From Paracentrotus lividus (Eukaryota; Echinodermata; Echinoidea; Camarodonta; Echinidae), in NCBI GenBank assembly GCA_940671915.1, contig CALNVZ010003426.1:15279525-15343524 (forward strand): a stretch of 64,000 nt of DNA, given 5' to 3'. Under the pieces are notes generated by a model. It saw only the letters and a list, made by a program, of their open reading frames with translations. It was not told where the DNA came from and searched no databases. This document shows positions 12,350 to 22,214 of the stretch, one piece after another. The position numbers and the translations under genes are program-made. Each line of letters starts with the position of its first letter. The first letter of the stretch is position 1.

Positions 12350-12549
12350 ACATATGTTTGACCTATGGATGAATAAATGTGCAAACGGATTCTTGAAGAT
12401 GGTTCTCCATACACAATAATGACCCCATATCGGATGTATGGCAAGTTGACCCAGAATTGAGTGTAACCCCAATGGACCCGCAATGGGCTCATTCTGACCC
12501 TTCGTTGATGAACCTTCGTTCAATTTCAGAGTGCTTGATTAACAATAAT

Positions 12550-12873
12550 GGCCCGTATTCTCAAAAGCCGCCTAACTTTAAGCCTAGCTTAAATCTGTGG
12601 TTTAACTATGGCTTGCTAAAAGGGACTCAATCTCGGAAAGTATAAATATTATGTTCAATTTATCATAATTTTTGGTAGTGAAACTATTAGAAACTGCTTG
12701 GAAAATGATAAGTACAAAAGTTTCCTTTACAATTAAAACACGATTCCAGAATTCAGTGAAGATGATAGGAACATGCAACATAGACAGATTTATTCCCTTT
12801 TAGCAAACCATAATTAAACCACAGATTTAAGCTACATAGGCTTAAAGTTAGGCGGCTTTTTAGAATCCGGGCC
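12550..12873. mobile_element. MITE with about 75-bp terminal inverted repeats
   Basis: The left end GGCCCGTATTCTCAAAAGCC continues through CGCCTAACTTTAAGCC and CACAGATTTAAGC-type phrases. The right end is the inverted counterpart, ending AGAATCCGGGCC. The arms match well for about 75 bp around an unrelated AT-rich core of about 170 bp. AAT flanks both sides (12547-12549 and 12874-12876), compatible with a 3-bp target duplication. There is no coding capacity. The superfamily is not assigned; a 3-bp duplication would suit PIF/Harbinger or CACTA. Confidence 0.8.
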
Positions 12874-12879
12874 AATATG

Positions 12880-14280
12880 TTTATATCAAAGTGACGAGCG
12901 GTCGCGCGCCAATGTTAAATCCCTTTTGCGCAACATTTGATTGCTTTCAATCGTTCGGCTTTTCATGCTTAGACAAAGTAATCGTGCACAGGGTAGGCAT
13001 ACCTTTTAATAGTATAATTTTAATAATATATTCTATTCTTTTTTTCTACATTTAACTCATCGACATATTTCATGTAAGAATTCTTAAAATGATAAAAACA
13101 GAATAAATACATCAGTAATATACGTCATAAACACCAACGAGGTTAATGAGATGAGAAATATAGTGCATCAAAAGTCTAAAGGGAAAGGAATCGGCAGTTA
13201 TACGTTAAAATTTACTCTTTTTTCCTCCAGTTGTGTTATTCTGAAAAGGGGAATATCTCATCCAAACTCGAAAGGGTGCATATGAAGAATATGTTACAAA
13301 ACACACATGAGTTTATGAATTCTTATTTCCAAATGCCATATACATAAGAAAAAAAGAAAGAAAAAAAGACAGGTTTATTTAAAAGTGTTTAATAGTGTTA
13401 ATCAATGTTAATTAGCTTCTAATGTTTTGTGACGCAACAAAGGAAGTAATTTAGCTGCTTTGTTATCATAATTATCATGATTATAGGGAACAAAGCAGGC
13501 TTATCAATCACGATTGAATAATAGCTATTACGAATAGAATGGAAGGAAAGTGATTAGCTTGTGGCAAATACAACCTGAAACCATATATTGCTTTATTGTT
13601 GAGAAACCGTAACCCAGCGGTATAACTCTCTTCTAAAATACATCTTACAGGGAGATACAGATTTATTGTCAGTGGTATTGTTTTTGTTTCTATCTTTCTT
13701 ATTGGAATGGCGTAAGTAATCATATAATGGTATTTATATTTTACAGGAATTACAAACTAATTTATAAATGAAAAAGCCCATCATTATAAAAGCTAATATA
13801 TAATATCGCAAGAAACATTAAAAGAAAATTTACGATATTACTTGTCTGTGAAATTTATAAACGCAATTACTCAGAAAAATAAAATGTACATTAATTTCAA
13901 TTAATGTGATGATATTTCTGGGATTCTAATAGAGAGGTAACGAGAGAATGATAGGAGTTCACAAAACAAAATAAATGTATTATTAAGGGGGAATCTCACG
14001 TAATAATTATTTACTTCAGATTATTAATGTGATTTTCTTTTCAGAGTTTAGTAAAAACCGCTAAGATGGAAAATTGAATAGATAAAAACAAAACATTACA
14101 ACAACAACAAAAAGTAATAAAGTAGTACGCGCTAAAATATATAACGTAGATAGAAAGAGAGAGAGAGAGAAATATATAAAAGGGCAGAATATCAAAAAAG
14201 GTCCTGTGTTGAACTCAATCTGTCACTAAACTGACATGAAACATTGAAAAGCCGTCTTGAGTACTAATAAACTGTTTCAC
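12880..14280. other. no recognisable gene
   Basis: AT-rich DNA. A short (GA)n run is at 14156-14169, followed by a TATATAAAAGGG word at 14171-14183, which I do not call a promoter because nothing downstream supports it. Confidence 0.55.
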
Positions 14281-14283
14281 CTG

Positions 14284-14420
14284 GGGGGCATTTCATCATA
14301 GGACCTGTCGGACGTTTTATCCGACAAACTGTTATAAGCTACTGAAATGCTTGCATCTGATTGGCTGAGAGCAACTCTGTCGGATAAAATGTCTGACAAG
14401 TCCTTTGATGAAATGCCCCC
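14284..14420. mobile_element. 137-bp palindromic MITE, copy 1
   Basis: The ends are GGGGGCATTTCATCA and TGATGAAATGCCCCC, with the inner inverted phrase GTCGGACGTTTTATCCGACA mirrored as TGTCGGATAAAATGTCTGAC. The element is flanked by CTG on both sides (14281-14283, 14421-14423). Copy 2 at 29240-29376 lies in the opposite orientation and is exactly the same length. There is no coding capacity. Confidence 0.85.
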
Positions 14421-14812
14421 CTGTTTTCTCGCAAGCCCAGTTTTCCTTTCCTTACTCCGACGGGATGAAATCTCTGATCGAATTATCTTGCGCTTGAAAT
14501 AGCATCTCTTATTGTTTTATGTGTTGTCTGCACTCAACTGAAGTTCAAGTTTTTCACTGTCGTGACTGTTGCCGATGAAGCCGAAGTAACTGTCTCGAGA
14601 TTAACTTATCCAAGTTGAAATATTGAACCAATTCTGAATATTAATTTTGCAATTACCCCCAAATTACGCATTAGCATGATCTGTAGTCATATGGATTTCA
14701 GTTTCATTAAGATATTATTTCAAAAAAAAGTCAATCAAATTTATGAAAATATCATAGCCCTACACCATGAGCTACATTATATTTCAACGTTAGGAGCAAA
14801 GTCTTATTTCCA

Positions 14813-15069
14813 CAGGCGCGGATCCAGGGGGGCCCGAGGGGCCCGCCCCCCCCCCCAGCAAAAAAAAAATGGAAAAAAAAAAAGCAAAGCAAAAATATAG
14901 AAGAGCGGGCCGATTGCCCCCAATTAACATCATTACCCCCCCTTATCGCTCGCCAGCGTGACGTGAAAAAAATTGAGTGTAACCTTTTGGCTCGCCCGGT
15001 GTAACGGGGGAAAATTTGGGTGTACCAAATCTGAATTCTGATTTTTGCCCCCCCCGCCCCTCCCCCCCT

Positions 15070-15100
<31 letters not shown>

Positions 15101-15154
15101 CCCCCTCCACCCCCCTCCCCCCCCCCCTGTAATGAAATCCTGGATCCGCACCTG
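14813..15154. mobile_element. hAT-like MITE carrying G/C homopolymer tracts
   Basis: The left end is CAGGCGCGGATCCAGG and the right end, read inverted, is CAGGTGCGGATCCAGGA. The core contains GCTCGCCAGCGTGACGTG and TTTGGGTGTACCAAA phrases that recur in the element at 44565-44851. A C-rich tract of over 80 bases (about 15048-15128) and smaller G and C runs give poly-Gly and poly-Pro frames that are not genes. CAG-initial termini are typical of hAT transposons. No clear 8-bp target duplication is visible. Confidence 0.7.
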
Positions 15155-15181
15155 TTCAAATTCGCTTAACACAAAATATTA

Positions 15182-15210
15182 TGTAAGAGTGCCAAATTGG
15201 CACTCTTACA
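15182..15210. repeat. 29-bp near-perfect palindrome
   Basis: TGTAAGAGTGCCAA is followed by one base and then its exact reverse complement. It lies in non-coding DNA with no T tract downstream, so a transcription terminator role is not supported. A cruciform or the remnant of a palindromic MITE is possible. Confidence 0.8.
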
Positions 15211-15256
15211 TTTTGCGTTTCATAGTATAATATAACTTGCCATAGAACGGTACCGG

Positions 15257-15620
15257 TTAAAGGGAAAGTTCACCCTTGATTTAAATTAGTTTTTAAAACG
15301 TACAGAAAAATAAAAGGAAACATTAGTGAAGGTTTGAAGAAAATCGACCGAGAATAACGAATTTATAAATATTTAAAATGTTGATTTTTTTGACAAAAAG
15401 TGCGAGCAAGCAAGTTGAAGTTCGTTGCAAACTATATGTATGGACAAAAGCAAAAATCCTCAACATTTATTCACCCTCTCTCATTTTACTCTTTTTGCCA
15501 AAATATAATTTCTAGAAATTAAAAAAATGATAATAATGTTTTTGTCTATGCATTGTGAACTGAAAAGACCTTGTTATTACCACCTTCAGTAAAATCCCTG
15601 AAACTATATGCCGAAATTAA
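15257..15620. repeat. possible truncated element beginning TTAAAGGGAAAGTTCACCC
   Basis: The start resembles the TTAAAGGG...GTTCACCC class of terminal repeats seen in many invertebrate MITEs. No matching inverted right end was found before the next element, so the right border is a guess. Confidence 0.35.
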
Positions 15621-15633
15621 ATTCACCCATGTT

Positions 15634-15848
15634 ATGCAGCGGTCACAACTCACCGTACCTTCGACGTGCAACTCTCTACGATGGATTTCGTAGAAAAATC
15701 GTGCAGCGCAGGTACCTCGCAGGCTAGTTGCATGTACGATGTGCAGGATTTTTTATTGACCCACGACCTGTGCGTGCATTGTGCAAGCAACGCAGGCTAC
15801 GTTGATTGCATGTGCCCCGTATCCTACGACGAGTTGTGACCGCCGCAT
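15634..15848. mobile_element. 215-bp palindromic MITE of the GCGGTCACAACTC family
   Basis: The ends are ATGCAGCGGTCACAACTC and GAGTTGTGACCGCCGCAT, with further mirrored phrases inside (CATGTACGATGTGCAGG, GCAGGCTACGTTGATTGCATG). The same family makes up the complex at 28134-28742. There is no coding capacity. Confidence 0.8.
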
Positions 15849-16311
15849 GACAGGCCAGTGGAAAACCGGGAGACAAACATCTTAAAGATTGGTGTATTTA
15901 GGTCATGTCTGATGCCATTCCCTAGAACCTTGAAGGGAATCTAATAGGAAATAGGTTTAAACCCGCAGGACCTTCACCAATAAAGCCCCTAGGGCAGTTT
16001 CGTTTTGATATTGGTGAAATGGACGGAGTGAAATGAAAAAAATCAAAATTAATTCGTTTGTTCTGAGTGATCCGAAAACAAAATGTTCACGCATGCGCGG
16101 GGCGGGATGATGTTGAAACATGAAATAGAATTAGGGTGGCCTAAGGGTTCATTTCTTTTTTTTATCAAAGTGGAACGGTATTCTCGGGATATCGTGTGGG
16201 TGGAAAAAACAAGTTGTTTTCTTTTTCGTTGGGATACAATTTTCTTTCCAATTCCATTCAATATTCTATTTCTACCTCTCTCTCTCCCTCGCTTAAGAGA
16301 GAGATCAAAGC

Positions 16312-17378
16312 TTGGTATCTATATAAAAATTTTAAACGAGAATTAGCCTTTTTAGCAATTGAGTCTACCACCCTGTCCATGATAAATCACTTGTTAAATC
16401 TATTCCTAAGTATTTTACTGAATCTTTTCTTACAATCACCTGATTATTATAGGTTACCTTGAAATCATGTGCATGTTTCAACTTTCCCTTTGAACAAATA
16501 AAATGCTTTCTGTTTTCCCAACATGTAAACTGAGCTTATTGTCCGTCATCCACTCAATGCAATTTGCAAGTTCTTTACTAAGCTTTTCTCCAATCGTCTT
16601 AGAGTTAGTGTCTGAATATAGTAAAACGCTATCGTCAGCATATAAAAGTAATTTAGAACGTTAACACAAGAACACATATCATTAATATAACACATAAAAA
16701 GAATAGGGCCTAAAAATGCTTCCCTGTGGAACTCCGCATTTAATAGGCAGGGAATCAGATAATACCTTTTGCATAGTTACCACTTGATGACGATTAGTTA
16801 AATAAGATTTGAACCATTTGACACAATGAGGAATCCAAACCCATGACCTCTAATTTCTTTAAAAGTATGCTATGATTAACAGTATCAAAGGCTTTTTGTA
16901 AGTCCAGAAGAACCATTCCAACAAAGCGCCCTTGAGAAACTTCATTTCTAATAAAATCCGACAAATGTATTAAGCAGGTTTCAGTGGAGTATCCATTGCG
17001 AAAACCGGATTGAAATTCATAAATTAACTTTTTTTCTTGAAAGTATTTCTTTATTTGTGCATGGAACAGATTTTTCCAAAATTTTTGAGACTACACTTAA
17101 AACGCTGATAGGCCTATAGTTGCCACATCAGTTTTATCTTTTTTTTTTATAAAGAGGAGTTACCTTCGCAATTTTCATGTCGTCGGGAAAAGTAGAGGAC
17201 ATAAGAGATAAATTTATAATATATATTAATGGTTTATACAGAATTCTTGCCCGTCTTTTTAAAAATCTTGCTGGTATCATATCCAGCCCAGTACTTTTAG
17301 AATTTTCAATTTTTTTAATTCATCCAAAACAAACTTTGCAGTAACGGGGGAAAAATGAAAACTATCTTTCGAGATTCG
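16312..17378 (-). pseudogene. LINE reverse transcriptase fragment, CR1/L2-like
   Basis: Read on the minus strand from the N gap, successive frames give the conserved order of a non-LTR reverse transcriptase: SKSTGLD, then TPLYKKKDKTD, YRPIS (one frame removed), GFRNGYSTE, LLDLQKAFDTVNH, the CGVPQGSI block, and the catalytic YADD at 16631-16642, followed by a thumb-like KYLGIDL. Several frameshifts separate these motifs, so no functional protein is made. The upstream end enters the gap. The downstream end loses similarity near 16312, before the usual C-terminal region. It is probably the 3' part of the element whose 5' part lies at 19183-20932 on the same strand, but two separate copies are possible. 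Confidence 0.9.
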
Positions 17379-17623
17379 NNNNNNNNNNNNNNNNNNNNNN
17401 NNNNNNNNNNNNNNNNNNNNNNNNNNNNNNNNNNNNNNNNNNNNNNNNNNNNNNNNNNNNNNNNNNNNNNNNNNNNNNNNNNNNNNNNNNNNNNNNNNNN
17501 NNNNNNNNNNNNNNNNNNNNNNNNNNNNNNNNNNNNNNNNNNNNNNNNNNNNNNNNNNNNNNNNNNNNNNNNNNNNNNNNNNNNNNNNNNNNNNNNNNNN
17601 NNNNNNNNNNNNNNNNNNNNNNN
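17379..17623. other. assembly gap, 245 Ns
   Basis: Unsequenced. LINE coding runs into its left edge, so the missing part probably includes the segment between the endonuclease linker and the start of the reverse transcriptase, plus one junction of the intervening DNA. Confidence 1.
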
Positions 17624-19182
17624 CCTCGACTTATAATATCTTGCTTATATATATTCCATCCCTGTCTGACCCTCACCAAATTTAACCCCACATACCCCCC
17701 CCCCCTCTCTCTCTCTCTCCTCTCTCTCTCTTCTTTCTCTCTCTCTTCATCAATACCTTTAAAGACCTTTTCCTTGTATCGAGTTGTTGTTTCGATGGAA
17801 AGACCCTTTCGTGTATCGAGTTGATGTTTTTGATGGCACGCTTATGGTTCAATAATGTAGGGGTCCACCTTACCTCTATCCAAAGCCAATTGCCCTCGCA
17901 TCCTTTTTTTTTTTTTTTTTTTTTTTTTTGGTACCTCTTTATACCTGATCAGCAATGTTGATGTCTCCAATTTTGTGAAAAGCGATATCCCAGCGCTTCT
18001 CGCGTATAATAGATGACAAACCAGCAATCACATAGAACCCATAAAACAGTCTTTAACTCCTTCCAGCCACCGGGACGCGTAGGAACAACCATTTTATTCA
18101 AATGTAGCTGTGCTTGAAACTATGCTAACACTTCGCCTTGTTTAGGATGCAGTGATACTGGTATTAATTCGGGAGACGGCAAAGAAAATTCTGCTGAGAT
18201 ATTCCTCGGAAATATAGCTCCTATATTACTCTGCAATACATATAAACTATATGTGCTGAGAAAATTGTTAATGCCCAAAGTGACACTTTTTACTCTCTGA
18301 ATTCTGACGCAAATTTATTATTGTTTTTGTCCCGAGCACCGGCTTACTATTGGCCGCACGTCCTAATAAACAAGAATGTAGTGCAAAAAAAAAGTTCGCC
18401 ACCACCGGCCACACGCGTTACCCAAACGGATGACTGTTATTGTTGCCTATAAAAAAAATCATTATAAAATCAATATGGTATTTTGAACAAGATCCTTGTT
18501 TCAATCTGTGTACATCTTGAAAGGAGATCACTCAATGGTCCAGAGTGGAGAGTCCACTCTTAAGAACATCCAGACAAGTTGGCTCCAGTCGGGCCGATTT
18601 TGGCAGCCACTTTATTCGTTGCTGAAGAGCTACTCCCAACGTGCTTGCCAAATTTAAAGTCTATTTAGTGTATTGTTTTCTACTCGCCCCAGGCCCCTCT
18701 TACGAAACAAAACAAGACCGCAGACAAAGCCCTCCTTTCATAACTCTCCAAATTATTAAGAAGAAGGTTTGCCAAGAATGTCATCTCCTAAACACCTAAT
18801 CTCTTAATGATTTTGTCAGTCGCCACTTAACTCATTCATTATGTATGTCTATAGGATCGGTTATGTTCAATTCGTATTCCAAGCCTGACACAGAATGATT
18901 TGATTTGATTTTTAATTGTCAGAGTGAAACACTTTATAATAAAGAAGACAAGAAACATCGACAGAGGACATACGCCCATAGAAAGCCAGAAGAAGGCTTA
19001 GTGTTAGCAATGGGGTCTTTTAGTGAAAAGTAGGTAAATATATGACATTATGAGAACACCAATATAATAACTAATTATTACATACATACTACGTAGCAGA
19101 TCGAATCAAATACACAAGAGCATGTAACGAGCTCCGTTTCAACAACAATTTCTTGAATCGCTACAACGTATTAACATCTCTC
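17624..19182. other. non-coding DNA between the two LINE parts
   Basis: Contains a C run and CT microsatellite (about 17694-17745), a 27-base T run (17903-17929) and, near 18895-18920, TTGATTTGATTTTTAATTG, which on the minus strand reads like a LINE tail. No gene or transposon termini are recognised. A CTCTCTCTTCTTTCTC phrase occurs both at about 17727 and at about 19183, near the edges of this segment, but could be coincidental low complexity. Confidence 0.5.
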
Positions 19183-19275
19183 TCTCTTCTTTCTCGTCAT
19201 AAAAATTTTGAAATTTGTCACTGTCGGTATGATATTTGTCGGTTTTTAATGGTAATTTATTAACTAACCTGTCTG

Positions 19276-20013
19276 CTATACAGTCGTAAAATAATTATTA
19301 AACTCATTTGCAATTTTAGTTTTATCATGACTTAATTCTCCCTGTACATGAATGACTGTCTCTTGAGTAGTTTTCCCTTCTCCTTTTAGACCTAAACCCT
19401 TCAAATTTTTCCATAATTTCCTAGAGTCATGTTTGTTTTCCTCAATTTGATCTTGAAAATATTCAACTTTAGCTCTTTTTACCTTTCTTTGTACCAGATT
19501 CCTTAGAACATTGTATTTTCTTTTGAGCTCCAAATTGCAATTATCCTTTTTCATATTCCTGTAGGCTACGTTTCTTTCCTTAATTAACATGATAATTTCA
19601 TTATTCATCCATTTTTCAGTTCTTTGCTTAATCCTTACTTCTTTCAAAGGTGCACTCATATTAACTATTGATAAAAATGTAGTCTTAAAATTCTCAGATG
19701 CCATATTCACTTCATTACATTCTGTTATTTCAGACCAGTCGACTCTGGATAAATTTAAGGTGAAATCATCTACATTATATCTTTTCATGCTCCTAATGGA
19801 TATAGATCTGTGGTGCCCAAACACGGGCCTAATAATCTTTCTTGTGCAATAAATTAAAGAATGGTCGCTTATACCAAGATCAATAACACCACTTTGGCTT
19901 ATATGATCTACTTTACTACTTAATACGTGGTCTATTAACGAGGAGGTTGTCTCACTTGTCTGAGTTGTGCGAGTGGGCAGATTTATAAGTTGCTTAAAAC
20001 CATTCAAATTCAA
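19276..20013 (-). pseudogene. LINE endonuclease C-terminal half and linker
   Basis: 246 codons open. Early residues carry SLIDHV (about 25-30) and GISDHSLIY (about 48-56), the SDH block being the C-terminal catalytic motif of the exonuclease-endonuclease-phosphatase fold. The rest is the basic, Lys/Arg-rich linker usual before the reverse transcriptase (RNMKKDNCNLELKRKYN, KLWKNLKGLGLKGEG) and ends EFNNYFTTV. A stop appears in the last codon because of a small insertion, and continuation is visible in another frame. The apparent Met start is internal, not a real initiation site. It is separated from the N-terminal half by the microduplication at 20056-20095. Confidence 0.88.
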
Positions 20014-20055
20014 TACATTCTCATATTTTTTAGATAATGGGGACTTTCTTAAAAG

Positions 20056-20095
20056 AACTATAACTTCATCATCCCAAAACTATAACTTCATCATC
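20056..20095 (-). repeat. 22-bp microduplication disrupting the endonuclease
   Basis: An 18-base unit (AACTATAACTTCATCATC on the plus strand) occurs at 20056-20073 and again at 20078-20095. The 22-bp period shifts frame, and the normal GDFN-coding stretch is missing at this point. Confidence 0.85.
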
Positions 20096-20482
20096 TTTTG
20101 TTAATTTTTCTAAAGTGTCAGACAGTGATTCAATAAAATTGTGGTGTTTAGGGGGTCTGTAAAGAGCACCCACTATAATGGGTTTTGTCCGGGGCAATAA
20201 AATATTTATCCACAATGATTCATTGCTTTCTGAAACCAAATAATCTCTTATATTAAATGGAAGGTCATTTTTTATGTAGAGGCAAACGCCTCCTCCTTGC
20301 CCAAATGTACGATCTCGACGTAAAATATTATATCCATCAATAGAAACTTCTTCGTCGTTTACAGACGAATTTAGCCACGTTTCAGTTAACGCAATAATAG
20401 ATATTCTACGTTTAGCAAAGAGAAGTCGAAGTTCTGAAATTTTATTCAGGACCGATCTAATATTTAAATGAACAAAATGCAA
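20069..20482 (-). pseudogene. LINE endonuclease N-terminal half
   Basis: In the same frame as the PHD segment, directly after its TAA. Motifs in order: HLNIRSVLNK (substrate Asn), IIALTETWLN (catalytic Glu), GYNILRRDR and GGGVCLYI, then GALYRPP and DDEVIVLG. The next expected block, the GDFN motif, is absent: a GATGATGAAGTTATAGTT unit is duplicated 22 bp away and the DNA between is missing, so the frame breaks. The element therefore lacks both frame continuity and one catalytic residue set. The upstream boundary is the preceding stop; no ATG starts this part. Confidence 0.88.
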
Positions 20483-20491
20483 CCCTTTTCC

Positions 20492-20932
20492 TTATAACTT
20501 GTTATCAAACCCCTCATAGAGTGTTGTTTTATCAATTGGATCATTATTTGTTGAAGTATCAAATACAGAATCAGGTGGGGTCAAGTGTGGTTGGGTATGA
20601 TGAACATTTCTTGAAATGTAGGGTATGAATAATGAATCACAAAATTGAGGGAGAGAACAATTTAAACAATTCCAAATTTCATTTGGGTTTTGGTAAAGTC
20701 TTGTGTATTCTCGTACACTTATGGCTTCACACTTTGTATGGTGCCACTTTTGGCAAGTGGAACACAAAAGGCCAGTTTGATTTTTCTTGACAGGTTTTTC
20801 ACATCTTTTACACGGAAATTTATAAGTTGGACCGGGGTTAGTTTCGACATCACCAGAAGCATCATCTCTCACATTTCTAATTAATTCCTTTAAGGTTGAA
20901 ACTGAGTTTCTTGTCCTAAAGTGCGCGTACAT
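20492..20932 (-). CDS. LINE N-terminal segment: 2A-like motif plus PHD finger
   Basis: 146 codons from an ATG preceded by an in-frame TAG. Residues 28-35 are DVETNPGP, preceded by G27, matching the 2A consensus D(V/I)ExNPGP. In known 2A-like sequences the ribosome skips the final Gly-Pro bond, which would release a short leader of about 34 residues. Residues 41-92 form a PHD-type C4HC3 finger: C41, C44, C57, C60, H65, C68, then W87, C89 and C92. After a Pro/Thr-rich tail the frame ends at TAA, with endonuclease coding continuing in the same frame beyond it. That stop is probably a decay mutation, although a two-frame arrangement cannot be excluded. Confidence 0.85.
   Translation of the reverse strand: MYAHFRTRNSVSTLKELIRNVRDDASGDVETNPGPTYKFPCKRCEKPVKKNQTGLLCSTCQKWHHTKCEAISVREYTRLYQNPNEIWNCLNCSLPQFCDSLFIPYISRNVHHTQPHLTPPDSVFDTSTNNDPIDKTTLYEGFDNKL
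20828..20851 (-). promoter_or_regulatory. 2A-like ribosome-skipping motif DVETNPGP
   Basis: Eight codons encode DVETNPGP, preceded by Gly. The upstream 15 residues (TLKELIRNVRDDASG) are helix-compatible, but less hydrophobic than the upstream parts of the strongest 2A sequences. Activity is inferred from the motif, not demonstrated. Confidence 0.85.
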
Positions 20933-21600
20933 CCTGCCCTATAGACATGATGAAACGTAAATTATAATAGACAAATATAGCGCAATGCCGGGCCATTTCT
21001 CATTCTTTTTAAAAACGTCAGTTCGTTCTGTCTTTCTTTCCAGATTTTTGCCGCTGGCGCTTAAATTCAGCGCGTAAAATGTCATCTAAACACTGCCTCG
21101 GCAATGTCCCATTTTCACCTCAATTTGCTCCGACATAATCGAACATTTTCTGGCGGGAACAGCTCAATTGCCCCTAGCTGCTGCTAACTCCATTTGACGG
21201 AAATTAGTCTCGAATTTTTCCTCGATGCAGGCCTTTGATGTAATTTTCATTTCTTGGTGTTGGGCTGCCGCGTCCAATTTAAACGAACAATTCGTTGTGA
21301 ATTTAAGTGTAGATTGGAAGGATATTACACATTTTATATCATGATTTTTCCCCGAGAAACATTATTATATTGCACTCTCTAGCATGCAACACACTGTATT
21401 GTGTGCACAAAAAAAAAAATATTTAATGTTTTACCGAGGCCGTTCCAAGAGGTGAAATAGACTTTCACGAGGGATAATTTAGTATTTGGAGTTCACATTG
21501 TCCAGTTATGTTGCATCAATAAATCATGCATTTATGGTAATTAGTCCCCCAGACCCAAGGGACCCCTTTCACATAATGAATTTCAGATTTTTCCAAAAAT
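20933..21600. other. region upstream of the LINE, no recognisable gene
   Basis: The first 100-200 bases may be LINE 5' untranslated DNA but carry no diagnostic signal. The rest is ordinary AT-rich sequence. Confidence 0.5.
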
Positions 21601-21601
21601 G

Positions 21602-21603
<2 letters not shown>

Positions 21604-21660
<57 letters not shown>

Positions 21661-21670
21661 GGGGGGGGGG
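21604..21670. repeat. 56-base T run followed by 11 Gs
   Basis: Pure T from 21604 to 21659, then G to 21670. An A-rich LINE or SINE tail on the minus strand is one explanation. Homopolymer length is unreliable in assemblies. Confidence 0.9.
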
Positions 21671-21774
21671 TAAGTTCGCCCATGGACATATAACTTGTCA
21701 GAAAGTTATAGGTCCATGGTTCGCCCCAATCAAAGGTTTAGCTCCTTCCACAAAACTTTTAATGTTGGTCCTAT

Positions 21775-21905
21775 TTGTTCTTCTTATTGTATATGAATTT
21801 GTCATTTATTATGCCTTGTATTTTATCTTGTAATGCTTGTATATATATGATAATGCTTGTTTGTATTTTATATGAATTCAAATAAAGACTGAAATGAAAT
21901 GAAGA
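21775..21905 (+). repeat. LINE-like 3' end with AAATAAAG/TGAAATGAAATG tail
   Basis: T/A-rich sequence with repeated ATGCTTGTATAT/ATGCTTGTTTGTAT phrases ends in CAAATAAAGACTGAAATGAAATG. This matches the style of CR1/L2-like 3' tails in deuterostomes. No coding part is upstream. Confidence 0.45.
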
Positions 21906-22002
21906 AAAAAAATTGTTCTTCTTTACTTATTAATTTTTTTAAGAAAGAGAAAAAGAGAGAGAATTCTAACATTTTCGGGAATAAAGAAAGCCTGTCGGTC
22001 TC

Positions 22003-22006
22003 TCCC

Positions 22007-22037
<31 letters not shown>

Positions 22038-22038
22038 G
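22003..22038. repeat. C run followed by A run
   Basis: About 26 Cs followed by about 11 As in non-coding DNA. Confidence 0.9.
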
Positions 22039-22214
22039 ATAACAAATATACTTTTTACACTAAAATACCAATTTCTGAAATTTATATATATTTATCTATA
22101 TTATCTCTCTCTTTCTCTCTCTCACCACATGAACACTCACATTAAAGAGTGGTCATGCCCTTTTCGTCACGTACCGCAAACCTCTCGTTTTGTCCTCAAG
22201 GGTCATTGTGATTC

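Larger units (their letters stand above)
19183..20932 (-). mobile_element. 5' part of a CR1/L2-like LINE with PHD finger and 2A-like motif
   Basis: Order on the minus strand: ATG at 20932, 2A-like motif, PHD-type zinc finger, an in-frame TAA, an AP-type (EEP) endonuclease, a linker, then loss of frame at 19276 and recognisable continuation to about 19183 (KTDKYHTDSDKFQNFYDEK in the shifted frame). The domain order is that known for single-frame LINEs of sea urchins with N-terminal 2A-like sequences. Three inactivating lesions are visible: the TAA at 20492-20494, a 22-bp microduplication with deletion near 20056-20095, and the frameshift at 19276. No 3' end is attached here. The reverse transcriptase at 16312-17378 is the likely remainder. 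Confidence 0.88.

Noticed and set aside
14171..14183. TATATAAAAGGG as a TATA box
   Set aside because: No upstream elements, no downstream exon and an adjacent GA microsatellite; common by chance in AT-rich DNA.
14752..15159. 135-codon Gly-rich minus-strand frame and matching Pro-rich plus frame
   Set aside because: Produced by C homopolymers inside a hAT-like MITE.
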